This document shows, piece after piece, positions 32,650 to 42,736 of a stretch of 64,000 nt of DNA. The notes below the pieces were generated by a model. It ran no database searches. It saw only the letters and a program-made list of their open reading frames with translations, and was not told the origin of the DNA. The position numbers and the translations under genes are program-made. The DNA is from Symbiodinium natans. Lineage: Eukaryota > Sar > Dinophyceae > Suessiales > Symbiodiniaceae. Positions within the stretch are counted from its first letter, which is position 1, and each line of letters begins with the position of its first letter. Location: assembly GCA_905221605.1 (NCBI GenBank), contig CAJNDS010001502.1:141001-205000 (forward strand), in the 5' to 3' direction.

Positions 32650-33530
32650 TCAATTTGGAAATGAGAACCCCTTGAAAACATCGGTTTCCTGTGAACCTTT
32701 CAGCGGTCCGCCTACTTCTGCCGCCGGAGTGCTGTGAACCTCCTCCCACAGCGGGCGGATGCGCACGTACCCAGTTCCTTTTCTTAAAGCATCTCTGCCC
32801 CGAACCCCTGAACCTGTCAGTTGGGACATCTCCTGCCTTGTTTGAATCCCCCTGGATAGAAAGTCGCTGATTTTCAAGCTGCTGGGCATGCTCCCCCCTC
32901 CCCACCCCCTTGTCCACACTTCCCTCACACCTCCGTCACGTCGTGATCTGACGAGATGCCGCCTGCCCCCATGCCTCCGCGGACCCCCGTCGACATTAAT
33001 GTCCAAAACTCCACCCTCTCCTGTCAGTGCACTCTCCTCTCCGAGGCCGTCCCCTGTCCGCGTTGTGTCTGTCGCCTCTCCCGGACTCTCCCGTCGAAAC
33101 GTTCCGTCCATGTTGTGTCTGACCCGCCTCCTGGGTGGACCGTGCCCTTCTGTCAGCCGAACATCACGACCCCCTCTCTTTATTCTCACCATTTCTCACC
33201 TCGTCAAAACAGACTATCGCGCTCCCCCCCTGTCCCTCCACCTTTGTCCACACGGGCCGTTTCCCTCCGAGCCCTCTCCTCCACCAACCTCCGCTGCGCC
33301 ATCTCCTCCGTTGACCGTCTCCTCTTCGCGGCCTCTATCGTCGGAACGCGATCCGATATCGCTCCTTCCGCGGTGAGGCACCAAGCGAGAACGGAAGGCT
33401 TTCCGAAAACATCCCCAGAGCCCTCAACCCGTGCAGTGGGACGGTCTAGGACAGAAAGCAAGCCCATGCAGCGAAGCAGAGGCCTCGCTAGGGCACTGTT
33501 CGTGCCCAAAGGCACCTGGCAGGCCGGCAG
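32650..33530. other. Stop-poor GC-rich block between poly(C) and ITS
   Basis: Frames are open on both strands: plus 32956-33537 (193 codons) and 32888-33376 (162); minus 32650-33192 (180) and 33204-33515 (103). The minus frames are Arg/Gly/Glu-rich, and the one ending at 33204 has a charged helix-like tail (RRSTEEMAQRRLVEERARRE). No family recognised and no start or splice evidence. It adjoins the viral element across the ITS, so it could be further viral or host coding sequence. Confidence 0.3.
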
Positions 33531-33640
33531 GGTTTAGGGTTTAGGGTTTAGGGTTTAGGGTTTAGGGTTTAGGGTTTAGGGTTTAGGGTTTAGGGTTTAG
33601 GGTTTAGGGTTTAGGGTTTAGGGTTTAGGGTTTAGGGTTT
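33531..33640 (+). repeat. Long ITS, about 15 perfect units, at the 3' end of the viral element
   Basis: Perfect TTTAGGG units ending in TTT and continuing directly into the oligo(T) of the antisense viral sequence. The lack of decay suggests a young tract. Confidence 0.97.
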
Positions 33641-33755
33641 TTTTTTGCCACCCGCCTAGCAGACCCCCTCTGGGATCACTCCGCAGGGAACAATCGTGAT
33701 CTCTCGTATGTGTCTTCAGCAAAAAGGGCCCCGAGGCATCCCTGTCACCCTTTCC

Positions 33756-34736
33756 TCACAACAACAATAGGCTAGCACACAAGCAAGACGACGGGTGGGG
33801 GTGCGTCCAGGCCGGGTTCTTCAGGCCACAGTCGTCACTCCATTGGTGCGGCGCGCGACCTGTAAAGTTTGCACCATACGGGGGATCAGGAGAGCGCACG
33901 TTCATGAATACGATCACGATGGGCCAATATGTGGCGTTGGAACTATTTGGTTGGGCTTCAATAGTATGGAACACCTGCTGCTGGGGCGGTTGGCGTAGTT
34001 CGGGTCGGATGGTCATCCATACGTTGGGTTTGACGGTGACGGATGCCGCGAAGTCCGAGCCGCGGACGTCAGATGGGGCTACGCTAAGGGCAACGTCGTC
34101 ATCCATGACCATGTATCTCATCGTGACCGACTGCGTTGAGGCGAACTGGAGTCGCATCTTCAGGCTCCCGCCGAGCACTCTGGACGGTTCTCCCCCCATG
34201 GTTATCTCAGAGGTTGGCATTATCGTCGATCTGCTGGCGATGTTCCCGGTGTCAGTTGTGTATATGTTCTGGCCAATGGCGGAGGACGAGCCGAAACTTT
34301 GCATGTTGACCGCGGCGGGCTGTCCAATTGTGTATGACTCGAAATCGACAGCCACATCGCTCCCATCTTTTTCACGGAACAGAAAAACTGTCTTCGTCTC
34401 GTTGTTCGGCCAGTACATGATCCATACTTTGTCCAGCCACGTGGGATGAATGTCAAAGTACTCATGTGCCCTGATGTCCTCATGCCTGGTTAGCATTCGG
34501 TGAGGGGGAACGCGCGCGAGTGCGTATTGCCTCTTCCGTTGCCCAGGCTGACTCGAGACGGCGCCTCGCTGGGCTTGCCTCTGAGGCCGTGGCTGGGCTT
34601 TGGGTTTGGCTGTAGCCCTTGGTTTGTCTGTTTCCGACTGGTGTTTCCGCCTCATCATCTCCGCGGCGCTCGGTCTCGACTTGCGCTTGGGCTGCCTTGC
34701 AGCGGCCTTTGGCTGAGCTCCAGATCGTCGAGACAT
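33756..34736 (-). CDS. Capsid-like protein of dinoflagellate +ssRNA virus type (endogenous)
   Basis: A 326-residue frame with no internal stop. Residues 1 to about 75 are Arg/Lys/Gln/Pro-rich, as in RNA-binding capsid arms. Residues of about 80-310 have the alternating hydrophobic beta-strand composition of a jelly-roll shell domain. Length (326) is close to the ~355 residues I recall for dinornavirus capsids. The start Met at 34736 fits the basic arm. The last ~15 residues, Cys/Leu-rich, may be a read-on past a decayed end. Identification rests on composition, length and context rather than an alignment; an unrelated jelly-roll capsid is the main alternative. Confidence 0.6.
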   Translation of the reverse strand: MSRRSGAQPKAAARQPKRKSRPSAAEMMRRKHQSETDKPRATAKPKAQPRPQRQAQRGAVSSQPGQRKRQYALARVPPHRMLTRHEDIRAHEYFDIHPTWLDKVWIMYWPNNETKTVFLFREKDGSDVAVDFESYTIGQPAAVNMQSFGSSSAIGQNIYTTDTGNIASRSTIMPTSEITMGGEPSRVLGGSLKMRLQFASTQSVTMRYMVMDDDVALSVAPSDVRGSDFAASVTVKPNVWMTIRPELRQPPQQQVFHTIEAQPNSSNATYWPIVIVFMNVRSPDPPYGANFTGRAPHQWSDDCGLKNPAWTHPHPSSCLCASLLLL

Positions 34737-34923
34737 AGAACCTAAAGACCTTCGGCGGTTGATGCCGGATTGATACCAACTTGGCTTTGATGGTCTCCAG
34801 GAATTCCCCTTTCAGTGCCCCTTCGACAATAGCCGAAAGCAACTCTGGGGCGTGTTCCTCAAGGAGGTTCTCGACCTCCTCTTGAACGTGTTCCCACTCC
34901 GTGATGACCGAGTGTTTATACAC
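34480..34923 (-). CDS. 147-codon ORF preceding and overlapping the capsid frame
   Basis: It is the first ORF after the SL leader (91 bp downstream). The N-terminal 80 residues are acidic and helical (EWEHVQEEVENLLEEHAPEL), while the rest is polar low complexity. The last 257 bp overlap the capsid frame in another phase, so the second half may be only a shadow of the basic capsid arm. I do not recognise the N-terminal part. It could be a viral accessory protein or the end of a replicase frame. Confidence 0.4.
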   Translation of the reverse strand: MYKHSVITEWEHVQEEVENLLEEHAPELLSAIVEGALKGEFLETIKAKLVSIRHQPPKVFRFYVSTIWSSAKGRCKAAQAQVETERRGDDEAETPVGNRQTKGYSQTQSPATASEASPARRRLESAWATEEAIRTRARSPSPNANQA

Positions 34924-35014
34924 CTGAGTGTATAGAACTACTGGCGGTTTCTGGCAGATACAATTGAGCGACTAAAGCAGTCTCACAGCGTTAATGCAAA
35001 GTGGCGCGGAGTGC

Positions 35015-35036
35015 CTTGAGCCAAAATGGCTACAGG
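35015..35036 (-). other. Dinoflagellate spliced-leader relic at the 5' end of the viral element
   Basis: The + strand reads CTTGAGCCAAAATGGCTAC then AGG, the complement of the conserved SL core GTAGCCATTTTGGCTCAAG (19 of 19) with one extra T before the leading CC. It shows the inserted RNA had been trans-spliced, and identifies the host as a dinoflagellate. Confidence 0.93.
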
Positions 35037-35104
35037 CTTTAGGGTTTAGGGTTTGGGGTTTAGGGTTTAGGGCTTAGGGTTTAGGGTGTAGGGTGTAGGG
35101 TTTA
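35037..35104 (+). repeat. ITS directly following the SL relic
   Basis: About nine units including TTTGGGG, CTTAGGG and TGTAGGG variants. It is in the same orientation as the tract at the other end of the viral element but more decayed. Confidence 0.93.
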
Positions 35105-35207
35105 CTGCGAGATATAAGCTAGGCCTGATGCGGTGTACGAGACATTGCAATCGATGTAGTCATACTAGCAGCTGGCTTCTCTGACATCAGGGCGCGAGAA
35201 ATACACA

Positions 35208-35812
35208 TCACCCCATTGTGGACGCTACATAGTGGGAATACACATCAGCGGCGGAATTACACATCAGGACACAGCAATCCCCAAGTAGACGCTGGAATTT
35301 AGGCAAACAGCCAACTTGGGTCAAACTGCCGGATTTACTGCGTTTTGAGCATGTGTTTATTGGATTTTGACTATGTTTCAGCAAGCTAATCACCAGGGAG
35401 ACACTCGAAAATCAACGAACTGAGGGATCCCAAATTCGATTAAACTTAAACTGCCGCGGGGTTGGTCGAGTTGTCGCGGCGGCGATCAGGGTGACCGAGA
35501 CCACCCCCAGTAATCATCCGTTACTTAACTTGCAACTCCCGAAGACATGTAGCAGCCTGCACGACGCTGACTTCGACACATCAGGACTTCGACACATCAG
35601 GACATGCACTCTGCTGAACACAGTTCCCCAATGTGGACGCAGATGGATGTGTCGGGTTTTGGGCTGAGGGTCTAGGGTTGTAAGCACTGCCAACATGCAA
35701 AAGACAATGTAGACGCTGTGTACAGGACGACGAGGGCGACTTCGACACATCAGGAGATATACTCCGGGGAGCGCCGTTCCCCAATGTGGACGCCGATCGA
35801 TGCGTAGAAGAA
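35208..35812. repeat. Degenerate minisatellite around GTTCCCCAATGTGGACGC
   Basis: GACTTCGACACATCAGGA recurs at about 35571, 35586 and 35739. GTTCCCCAATGTGGACGC recurs at about 35623 and 35785, with looser CCCCATTGTGGACGC and CCCCAAGTAGACGC near 35210 and 35280. The spacing is irregular, about 70-165 bp. Confidence 0.7.
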
Positions 35813-35891
35813 CCGAGCGATGCGAGATAAAGCGACTACATGTATGTAGTACTGACCCGACTTTGCACTCTTCGTGGGGGCCGCGGGGATG

Positions 35892-35943
35892 TTTAGGGTT
35901 TAGGGTTTAGGGTTCAGGGTTCAGGGTTTCGACTCTCACACTG
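35892..35943 (+). repeat. ITS followed by CGACTCTCACACT motif
   Basis: Three TTTAGGG, then two TTCAGGG, then GGGTTTCGACTCTCACACT. The minus-strand frame running into it ends CESRNPEP, the translation of this junction. Confidence 0.75.
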
Positions 35944-36410
35944 GCGTAAGCGGGCGAGGTAAGTCCTGTCGAGATCTCTAGGGTGGGTGCATTGACCACC
36001 AGTAATGAACCAACCGGGGTCAGCATACCCGCCTCCTACCACTATCGGGTGTACAATTCTGAGCCATATCACCGAAGAGCTGACCCCTGATCGATCCCAA
36101 ACAAACTCAGAACAAACTGGTGCGTGTCCATTGGCCAACACAAGTTCTTTGACTCAGTCGGCGTGTCCAACAGAGGGGCTCAAACCATGATCGCTAACAG
36201 TATTTTAGGGTTTCGGGTTTAGGGACTTGAGCACTGGAATCCTGCAAAAATGCTGAGGTAGTCACCATCAGGGTCCAAGCTGAAGTGTCGAACCACACTG
36301 GCTGCAGCTATTCCGACGCCGCCTATGCCACAGACCTGCGCAGACTGAGCTTCCATTAGATCATATCATTGGACTTGGCAGCTTCCAGCGCGAAGGTTTC
36401 ATGGACTCCT

Positions 36411-36750
36411 CCCCCCCCCCCCCCCCGCAGAGTTCAGGGAGGTTTCGGATACTTTTCGGAGGTGAGGATTTGGAATTGATTGAGTTGTGTCGTGGATGGT
36501 GATCGAATAATAGATGGATATAGGCGGGAGTATTTCTGATTTGGGACTTTGTCTTCGGAGGGATTTGTTGAAGATTGCTGGGGGTTGCTTGGATTTGGAT
36601 GCCTTGGGGGATGCTTTATGGTTGTTTGGGGATTTAGGGGATTCCAGGTTGGGGGTACAACAGTGCGCCCTCGTTTTGTGTCATGGCTGCTATAGACGTG
36701 GTTAGTGCTTTTGGTTTGGGTTGTCTGAGTACGGAAGCGTAGAGCGCTTA
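36411..36750 (+). other. Poly(C) then G/T-biased segment
   Basis: A run of about 16 C followed by about 320 bp with very few C on the + strand, rich in GGATTTGG and TTGGGG words. It resembles a decayed telomere-like array or a segment shaped by strand-biased mutation. No gene. Confidence 0.4.
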
Positions 36751-37700
36751 TAGGATTTCAGGTACTTTAGCTCCAAAACCCCCCGAAGGTTCTGGACTCC
36801 CATGTGCCTGTTTAGGGTTAGGGTTCTGCCCAACTGGATCAACCGAGATCTGACATTGGCTGAGGGCCTTCTGCACGGCGTCCGAGTTGGAAGGCGAAGG
36901 AATGGATCCCGGTGCTAGAACTTCCTTGGGAAGGATTCGGCTTTCTCCAAAAACGGAGTTAATGCAATGCATGGCTGCCAACTTGACATTGAGTTTCTCG
37001 ACTGTGTGTGTGTGCGTGTGTCGTTTCGCAGTCTTTCTTGGTCTTGGACTTGAGCCTCACCACTCTGCACAGCAGCTGTTGTGCAGCTTGGGGGCAGTGC
37101 CAGGCACTGCTAAGGAGATGGGGGGCGGTTCTCGCCGTCGCCCTTCGTATCCTTCGTCTAGGCTGATGGGCGTGACACCTCGGACAATGTTTCCATTTCC
37201 ATTTCCACAGGTGGCTCAAATGGAACACCTTTCGCGAGGCAGAGCTTTCAACGCTGGCTCCACGACATTTCCAAGCCAAGCGGCATTCAGCAACTAGGTC
37301 ATCCTCAAAGAGGGACAGTCGCAGAAAATGGTCTCATGGGTTCACATGGTGCTGCGGTGTTTAGGTGCAGGGCAGAACGCAACATGGCAGAGCTCCGGGC
37401 AGCATGAGTCGCCACAGAAGATATTGTTGGCTCTGGCAATGGAAGCTCGATGACCTGTGATACCTGGCACAGCAAAGTGAGAAATTTGTGCCAGGCAGTC
37501 TGCAATCGCAGGCATTGGCGCTATCACAACAGCCCTCCAGAATAACCCTTCTCCAGCGCCTGCGACACCTCTGACAGCCTCAGTGTCGTGCAGGCACAAA
37601 AGTGCAGAGACAAGATCCTTGCTGGCACCCCCTGAGAAGACTCCTCTGTTTTGGAGCCTAAACCCTCAACCCACCTCACTGCAATAAACCTTAGCCTTCG

Positions 37701-37952
37701 CCCCCCCCCCCCCGCCCAAATCCAAAAAAGTCAGGTCTGGAAGCTTGTCCTCTTTTCTCCAGGGTCTCCACCACGAGGACTTGGCTTTCCTAGCAATGAT
37801 GCCATCTTCAGTTCTTTATCGCTGGAATCATCGTTTGTTTGGCCGTCGCAAGGACCTTCGGTTGCTAGATGTGGCTGCTACATACTGCGTTCTGAACACA
37901 CTGTCTCCAGAAGCTGCAGCAGAGAGAGCGGGGGGGGGGGGGGGGGGGGGGG
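37701..37952. repeat. Poly(C) and poly(G) homopolymers
   Basis: A C run at about 37701-37711 and a G run of more than 20 at about 37930-37952, separated by unique sequence and facing as an inverted pair. Confidence 0.85.
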
Positions 37953-38383
37953 GCGCCCCAGAACATCACACCCTGAATGGACTCAAAATACTGCCAGAAA
38001 CCATGTGGGCCCTCCTGCCCTTTCACACAGCACCGTCCTCGCTTCGGGTTCCTCTTTCCCGTCCCAAGCGCGATCCCCCCGACCTCGAGTGGCTTGAGTG
38101 AAGGGACTGGGAGGCACATCTCTTTTTTGAGGCTCTTTTGTTAGGTCAAGCAGGTGACAGAAACTTCCTGATTTCATGCTGGAATCCTGATAAAGGCTGA
38201 AAGCTAAATGGCAGATATGTCGCCATGACTCATTGGTTGGCGCATTCAAAGCAGTTTATGCCCATAGGTTCGCCGGACGGATCAGAAACGAAAGCATTCA
38301 TGATTCTCCAACTTCAAGCGCAGCTGTTGCCTTCAGCGTGGGAGAATGGCATTTGTTGGGCGTTGTCTGGGTTACCCTTCTGT

Positions 38384-38480
38384 TGGTTTCCAAAAATAGG
38401 AGTAACCCATAATATACCCCAAAATAGTATAAACCATATTATAGGAACCCCCCAAAAAGAGTACCCCTATTTTGCAGTTG
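38384..38480. mobile_element. MITE family A, AT-richer copy
   Basis: GTTGGTTTCCAAAAATAGGA to GAGTACCCCTATTTTGCAG, inverted ends about 95 bp apart. Confidence 0.6.
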
Positions 38481-39103
38481 CATAATCTCAAAAAAGCAGG
38501 CGCGTGTGTTGCATCCGAGGTGCTGGGTATGTTCTCGACTTTGGCTGCCACATCACCATCGTCCCCTGTAGTACAGTGCGGTGGCCATCCCGCATCTAAC
38601 TCTCCAATGTCTGCAGGCTACAGGTGAGGGGTTTGGAGTGGAGATGTCGAAGTTCAAGAACGAGATCGGTGTTCCCAAGAGAGGGCTCTGTGAATTCGGG
38701 CAAGACAGGCCGGAGCTTCCAGTCGACACCTGCATGTCCTCGTTGCCCAACTCTAAGGTCAGGAGACTGCACTCCAGGGGGTCTTCCGCCATACCTACAC
38801 AAGCCCGATCCGAAAGCAAAGGGCTCAAAAGACAATGGTACTCAAATGATGGTTACCACATCATTCGTGATAAGCAGCTGACTTTGGCAACAGCACTACC
38901 TGCTGCGAGCTGCCCTGTTCGGAAATTCGGTGCTGCCTCAGGGACGGTCGCGGCCACGGGTGGGCAGGGACAATGCCCAAAGGCGCTTCTACTGGCCGGC
39001 CCCCCCTCTGTCCTACCTTTGAGGATGGTTCATGCCTGCAGGCCGAACACGCACACACAAACATCATGGGCAGGATGCCGGACATGCGCCAGTGGCTTTG
39101 TTG

Positions 39104-39255
39104 GGGGTTTCCGAAATAGGGGTACCCTTGTTGGGGGCCCCTTGAAGGGGACTCTATTCTATTTTGGGTATATAAGGGGGTGCCCCTATTCTCCTTTAAG
39201 GGGATTCTGTTCTATCTTGGATATAAAAAGGGGGTGCCCCTATTTGGGGAAATAC
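39104..39255. mobile_element. MITE family A with internal duplication
   Basis: It starts GGGGGTTTCCGAAATAGGGG. The right half GGGGGTGCCCCTATT occurs twice with TTAAGGGGATTCTGTTCTAT between, so about 50 bp is duplicated. Confidence 0.7.
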
Positions 39256-39279
39256 TCATGTGTAAATACCGTCACTCAG

Positions 39280-39304
39280 TAACCCTAAACCCTAAACCCT
39301 AAAC
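39280..39304 (-). repeat. ITS, three units
   Basis: Perfect CCCTAAA units. Confidence 0.88.
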
Positions 39305-39578
39305 TCAGTGGGTCCTGGTGCTGAAGCTGCCTGGTGCCATGCAAGTTGGCAGACCTCGGCGCTGAGGGCGAATCGTTCTGCCTCCAAAAAGCAGCGACCA
39401 GTTTTTGTACAAATAATACTACTACTAATATTTCTCATTTTTCTTTATAGAAGCTGTTACTCCTACTAATATTTCTTGTTAAGCATTGTGATTGAGATGA
39501 GTAATAGTACTATGAACAAGCAAACCCCGAAGACTTACAGGGTCGTTGCGAAAACCAGACCCCGCACAAAGCTGTCTG

Positions 39579-39650
39579 CGGTTTAGGGTTCAGGGTGTAG
39601 AGTTTCGACTCTCACACTCCTAAACCCGAAGCCCGAAGCCCTAAACCGCA
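39579..39650 (+). repeat. ITS, CGACTCTCACACT motif, then CCCTAAA/CCCGAAG units
   Basis: TTTAGGG-TTCAGGG-TGTAGAG runs into TTTCGACTCTCACACT, which is followed at once by CCTAAACCCGAAGCCCGAAG in the opposite orientation. Confidence 0.7.
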
Positions 39651-39763
39651 CAAGGCAGGCAAGGCTTTGGGGCTTAGGGAGAATGCCGCTGGAAGCCTCG
39701 GGTAAAGCTCCGGGAGCTGGGCCAACAAGAAGCTACTCGCCAGAGGCATGGGTGATCCCTCTT

Positions 39764-39861
39764 GTTCTTAGTAGGGAATGAGGGAATGAGGCCTAAATAC
39801 ACCCTTGAAAGGATTCTACAAAAGCCCTCATTCCCTCATTCCCTCATTCCCTACTAAGAAC
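39764..39861. mobile_element. MITE family C, complete
   Basis: The termini GTTCTTAGTAGGGAATGAGG and CATTCCCTACTAAGAAC are perfect inverted repeats 98 bp apart. CATTCCCT repeats extend the right arm. Confidence 0.8.
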
Positions 39862-39980
39862 TGGCCAGTGACTCGGGTTCGGTGGGGGCGTGGTTTGCCA
39901 CAATGGGGTCAACCGACTCACACACGCATCCTTCCAATCTACATTGTCAGTTTTGGGAATTGGCTCGGCTCAATGATGTT

Positions 39981-40027
39981 ACCCTAAAACCCTAAAACAC
40001 TAAAACACCAAAACCCTAAACCCTAAG
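39981..40027 (-). repeat. ITS with CCCTAAAA / ACACTAAA variants
   Basis: Mostly eight-base units, the C-strand counterpart of TTTTAGGG. Confidence 0.8.
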
Positions 40028-40911
40028 CAGCGCCTGGCAGCGCCTAGCGAGGGCAGATTTCTGAAAAGATACTGCGGCTGTTAAAAAAAACCCTTAACCT
40101 CTTTGAGCAAACGACTCAGCCGGGCATCTGGCGCATCCAAAGACAGTATTCCACCGATGGCGCGCCTGCCAAGTGGTGCAATCCGTGGCAGCACTTGGAG
40201 GCTCTGAGATTTGTTCATGTAGCTCTCTTTCCAGAGGCAAATCTGTGCTCAGGCGTTTGAGTGTCTTCCCCCTGAGCTTTGCCTAGCTGTGGATTGAGGT
40301 TGTAGGCCATTGTAGGCCTGTTGGCCTCGCGTTCGCCCTTGCTTGGTCTTCCTTCCTTCTACTGCTTCTTCGCTATTTTTTGTCCTTTCCCTCAAGTCTG
40401 CATTCCCAGAAACAGCGTGACAACCAAAACAGAGCACGACAACCACGTGCCAATGTACAGAATGAAGGCAATTCTTAAAACCCAGCATGCTGGCTTAAAC
40501 TCTGCTTGCGCCGCCCTAAACCCTAAACTGCGAGACCCTCATCGAAACTTGTTCAAGAGGTGGCCTGCCACTGCCCCAGCTCTTGCCTTTGCCCTTTTTG
40601 CCCTTCTGGCCCTTTCCACCCTGGCAAGGCAATCATCGAGGTTTCAGGGTTTAGGGTTTTTAGGGTTTCCATGGCGCGGAAACATTTATCAGCTGGGAAC
40701 ATGAAGCCGGCTTCTATGAACGAGAATAAACCCAAAAACCCATTCCTTCTCTTGGGCTGTGACGCCCATGAAGATTCGCAGAACGCAAATGCCAAGAGGT
40801 CTTCTGCAATGCTTCAAATCCATGGACAACTACTCAGAATTGGGCCACGAGTAAGTAGGGATCTCTCCTCCCCCCCAACTTGTCGCCTCAGAAAAGCAAG
40901 GACCAGGATCC

Positions 40912-40946
40912 GAACCCTAAACCCTAAACCCTAAACCCTAAACCCT
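40912..40946 (-). repeat. ITS, five units
   Basis: Perfect CCCTAAA units. Confidence 0.92.
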
Positions 40947-41025
40947 CCAACACCCTACGGAGCCCTGGCGGCTCTAAAGTTCGGCCCCGCTCGAAGCACC
41001 AATGGTGGAGCTTGTGCCTGCATCT

Positions 41026-41114
41026 CTAAACCCTAACCCCTTTTGCCCTGAACCCTGAACCCTGAACCCTGAACCCTAAACCCTAAACCCTAAACCCTAA
41101 ACCCTAAACCCTAG
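41026..41114 (-). repeat. ITS with a homogeneous block of CCCTGAA variant units
   Basis: Four consecutive CCCTGAA units are followed by six CCCTAAA units, preceded by CCCCTTTTGC. The clustering of one variant implies copying of a mutated unit rather than independent decay. Confidence 0.93.
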
Positions 41115-42299
41115 CATGTGAGTGTGGGGGCTACATCCCCCAAGCCAAGGAGTCTCTTTTTCGGGGGTCCCAGCCTTCCCTCCGGGTGGATAGGGCGGCT
41201 CCCTCGGCCTTGTGAGGTTGTCGATTTTGGGTTCATGTAAGAGCTTTGGAGGTTTTGGTGGAAGGGTTCGGGGTTAGAAGCAATGTGCTACCTCGGCCAC
41301 TACAGAGTCCTAGAGGCCTTCGTTTAGGATTAGGATCATGGGTCCAATGAGCTTGGATGCGAAGGCCCTTCACGTTCGAGAACTCCGAGTCGAAGTGTGG
41401 ACAAGCCGTAGACAGTTGGCAGTGGAACGTATGCCAGGCCTGTGCGTCTTCTGCCAGTGTTGCTGCTGCTGTCGGTTGCGAACCTTAGCAGCTTTGGCAC
41501 GAATTACGCAGAAGCAGACAGCCAAGTGCAGCTTTACAAGGATCAATTAATCAGCAGCATCATAACTGCAAACTGCAATCCCTTGAAGTGGCACTTTTTG
41601 GACCTCCGTGGCAGTGTGCTTTCGGACACCATCTGAGCGCAGCACCCAGCTGCGGGCCGCAGCCATAGCTGGCGCGTAAGCCTCTTATGCGGACTCCGCG
41701 GAGCATGCAATTTGCCAATACTTTACTCTGATCATTCCTGAACGATAAATCCGAGACTTCGGTGCTGCAAGTTCCAGACAAGTCGTTTTGCAGGTCTGTG
41801 GCCTCGGATTTGACGCGGCCGGCAGGTGGCCTGACCGCTGCCTGTCCGTGGTTGGGGCATCCAACACATGGAAATCCATGCCCTGACACGCCCGTTCAGC
41901 CAAAAGTGCACTAACCCTTAAACCGTTACTATCCCACCTTGGAAGCTGCCACTTTCCGGGCCGCAGCCATTTCTGGGTTCGCGACCTGTGCAGTGTTGCG
42001 GAGGTTTGGCGCCAAGTTATCTACATGACTTGCAGTTAGGCCGATTTCGGCCTGTTGACGTTGAAGGCCTGAAAAGCCCTTAAGCCCTGACATCACTCAC
42101 CTCCGGCCAGAGGTTTAGAACCCTACACTGCAAACAAGGCTAGCCCTTAAAAACCTGGAATGCTCTAAACCCCCCCAAATCCCTTAACGCCCTAAATCTC
42201 TATCTATAGACTCATAGACCCTAAACCTTTTCCTTAAGCCACGAAAGGAGTGCTATCAACCAAGTGACCCAACTGTGCAACGGCCCTGCTCATAGAACG

Positions 42300-42395
42300 T
42301 TGGTTAGTAGGGAATGAGGTACCCTATATAATCCCTTAAAGGGTATATATATAGGGGATATAGGGTAGCTCATTCCCTCATTCCCTACTAACCAA
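42300..42395. mobile_element. MITE family C, complete
   Basis: TTGGTTAGTAGGGAATGAGG to CATTCCCTACTAACCAA, 96 bp apart, with an AT-rich centre (CCCTTAAAGGGTATATATAT). Confidence 0.8.
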
Positions 42396-42736
42396 CAGTA
42401 AGTCATGGCCTCCTCGCGCAACTCTTCCAGCTGCTGGTCCAGGTCATCGGCGGGGGTGGCCTGGATCAGGCTGGCGGACGATAGCGGCAGGCACAAGCTC
42501 CCACGCCGACCATTGCCCCAAAACTCACGCTGTGACGGCTGGCGACTGTCAGCCTAGATTCATGAATCATCGCTCTCGAACCCTGTCCACCCCTTCATGT
42601 CTTCTCCGTCACTTTCGCAAGTCTCACGTTGCCTCCTCTTGCGTTTCCGGTCCATCCTCAGCGTCCATCCCAGCCTGACCCACCAGGCCGCAAACAGCGC
42701 AGCTGCAAGGACGCTGCTTCGCACTGACATTTAAAC

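Larger units (their letters stand above)
33638..35036 (-). mobile_element. Endogenous viral element of a dinornavirus-like +ssRNA virus, SL to poly(A)
   Basis: In sense (minus) orientation the element reads: SL relic (35036-35015), a 91-bp leader, a 147-codon ORF (34923-34480), the overlapping capsid-like ORF (34736-33756), a 3'UTR of about 110 bp, and 6-9 A at 33646-33638. Telomere tracts abut both ends. This is the structure of a trans-spliced, polyadenylated viral or subgenomic RNA copied into DNA. No polymerase region is present. Similar capsid insertions with SL are known from Symbiodiniaceae genomes. It is an insertion relic, not an infectious genome. Confidence 0.68.
35105..39275. other. 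Gene-poor mosaic right of the viral element
   Basis: No gene recognised. It holds a degenerate minisatellite, ITS with junction motif, C homopolymers, a G/T-biased segment and two family A MITEs. Confidence 0.5.

Noticed and set aside
36222-36236. TTTAGGGACTTGAGCACTGG after an ITS, possible SL stub
   Set aside because: Only CTTGAGC matches the SL complement; seven bases are too few.
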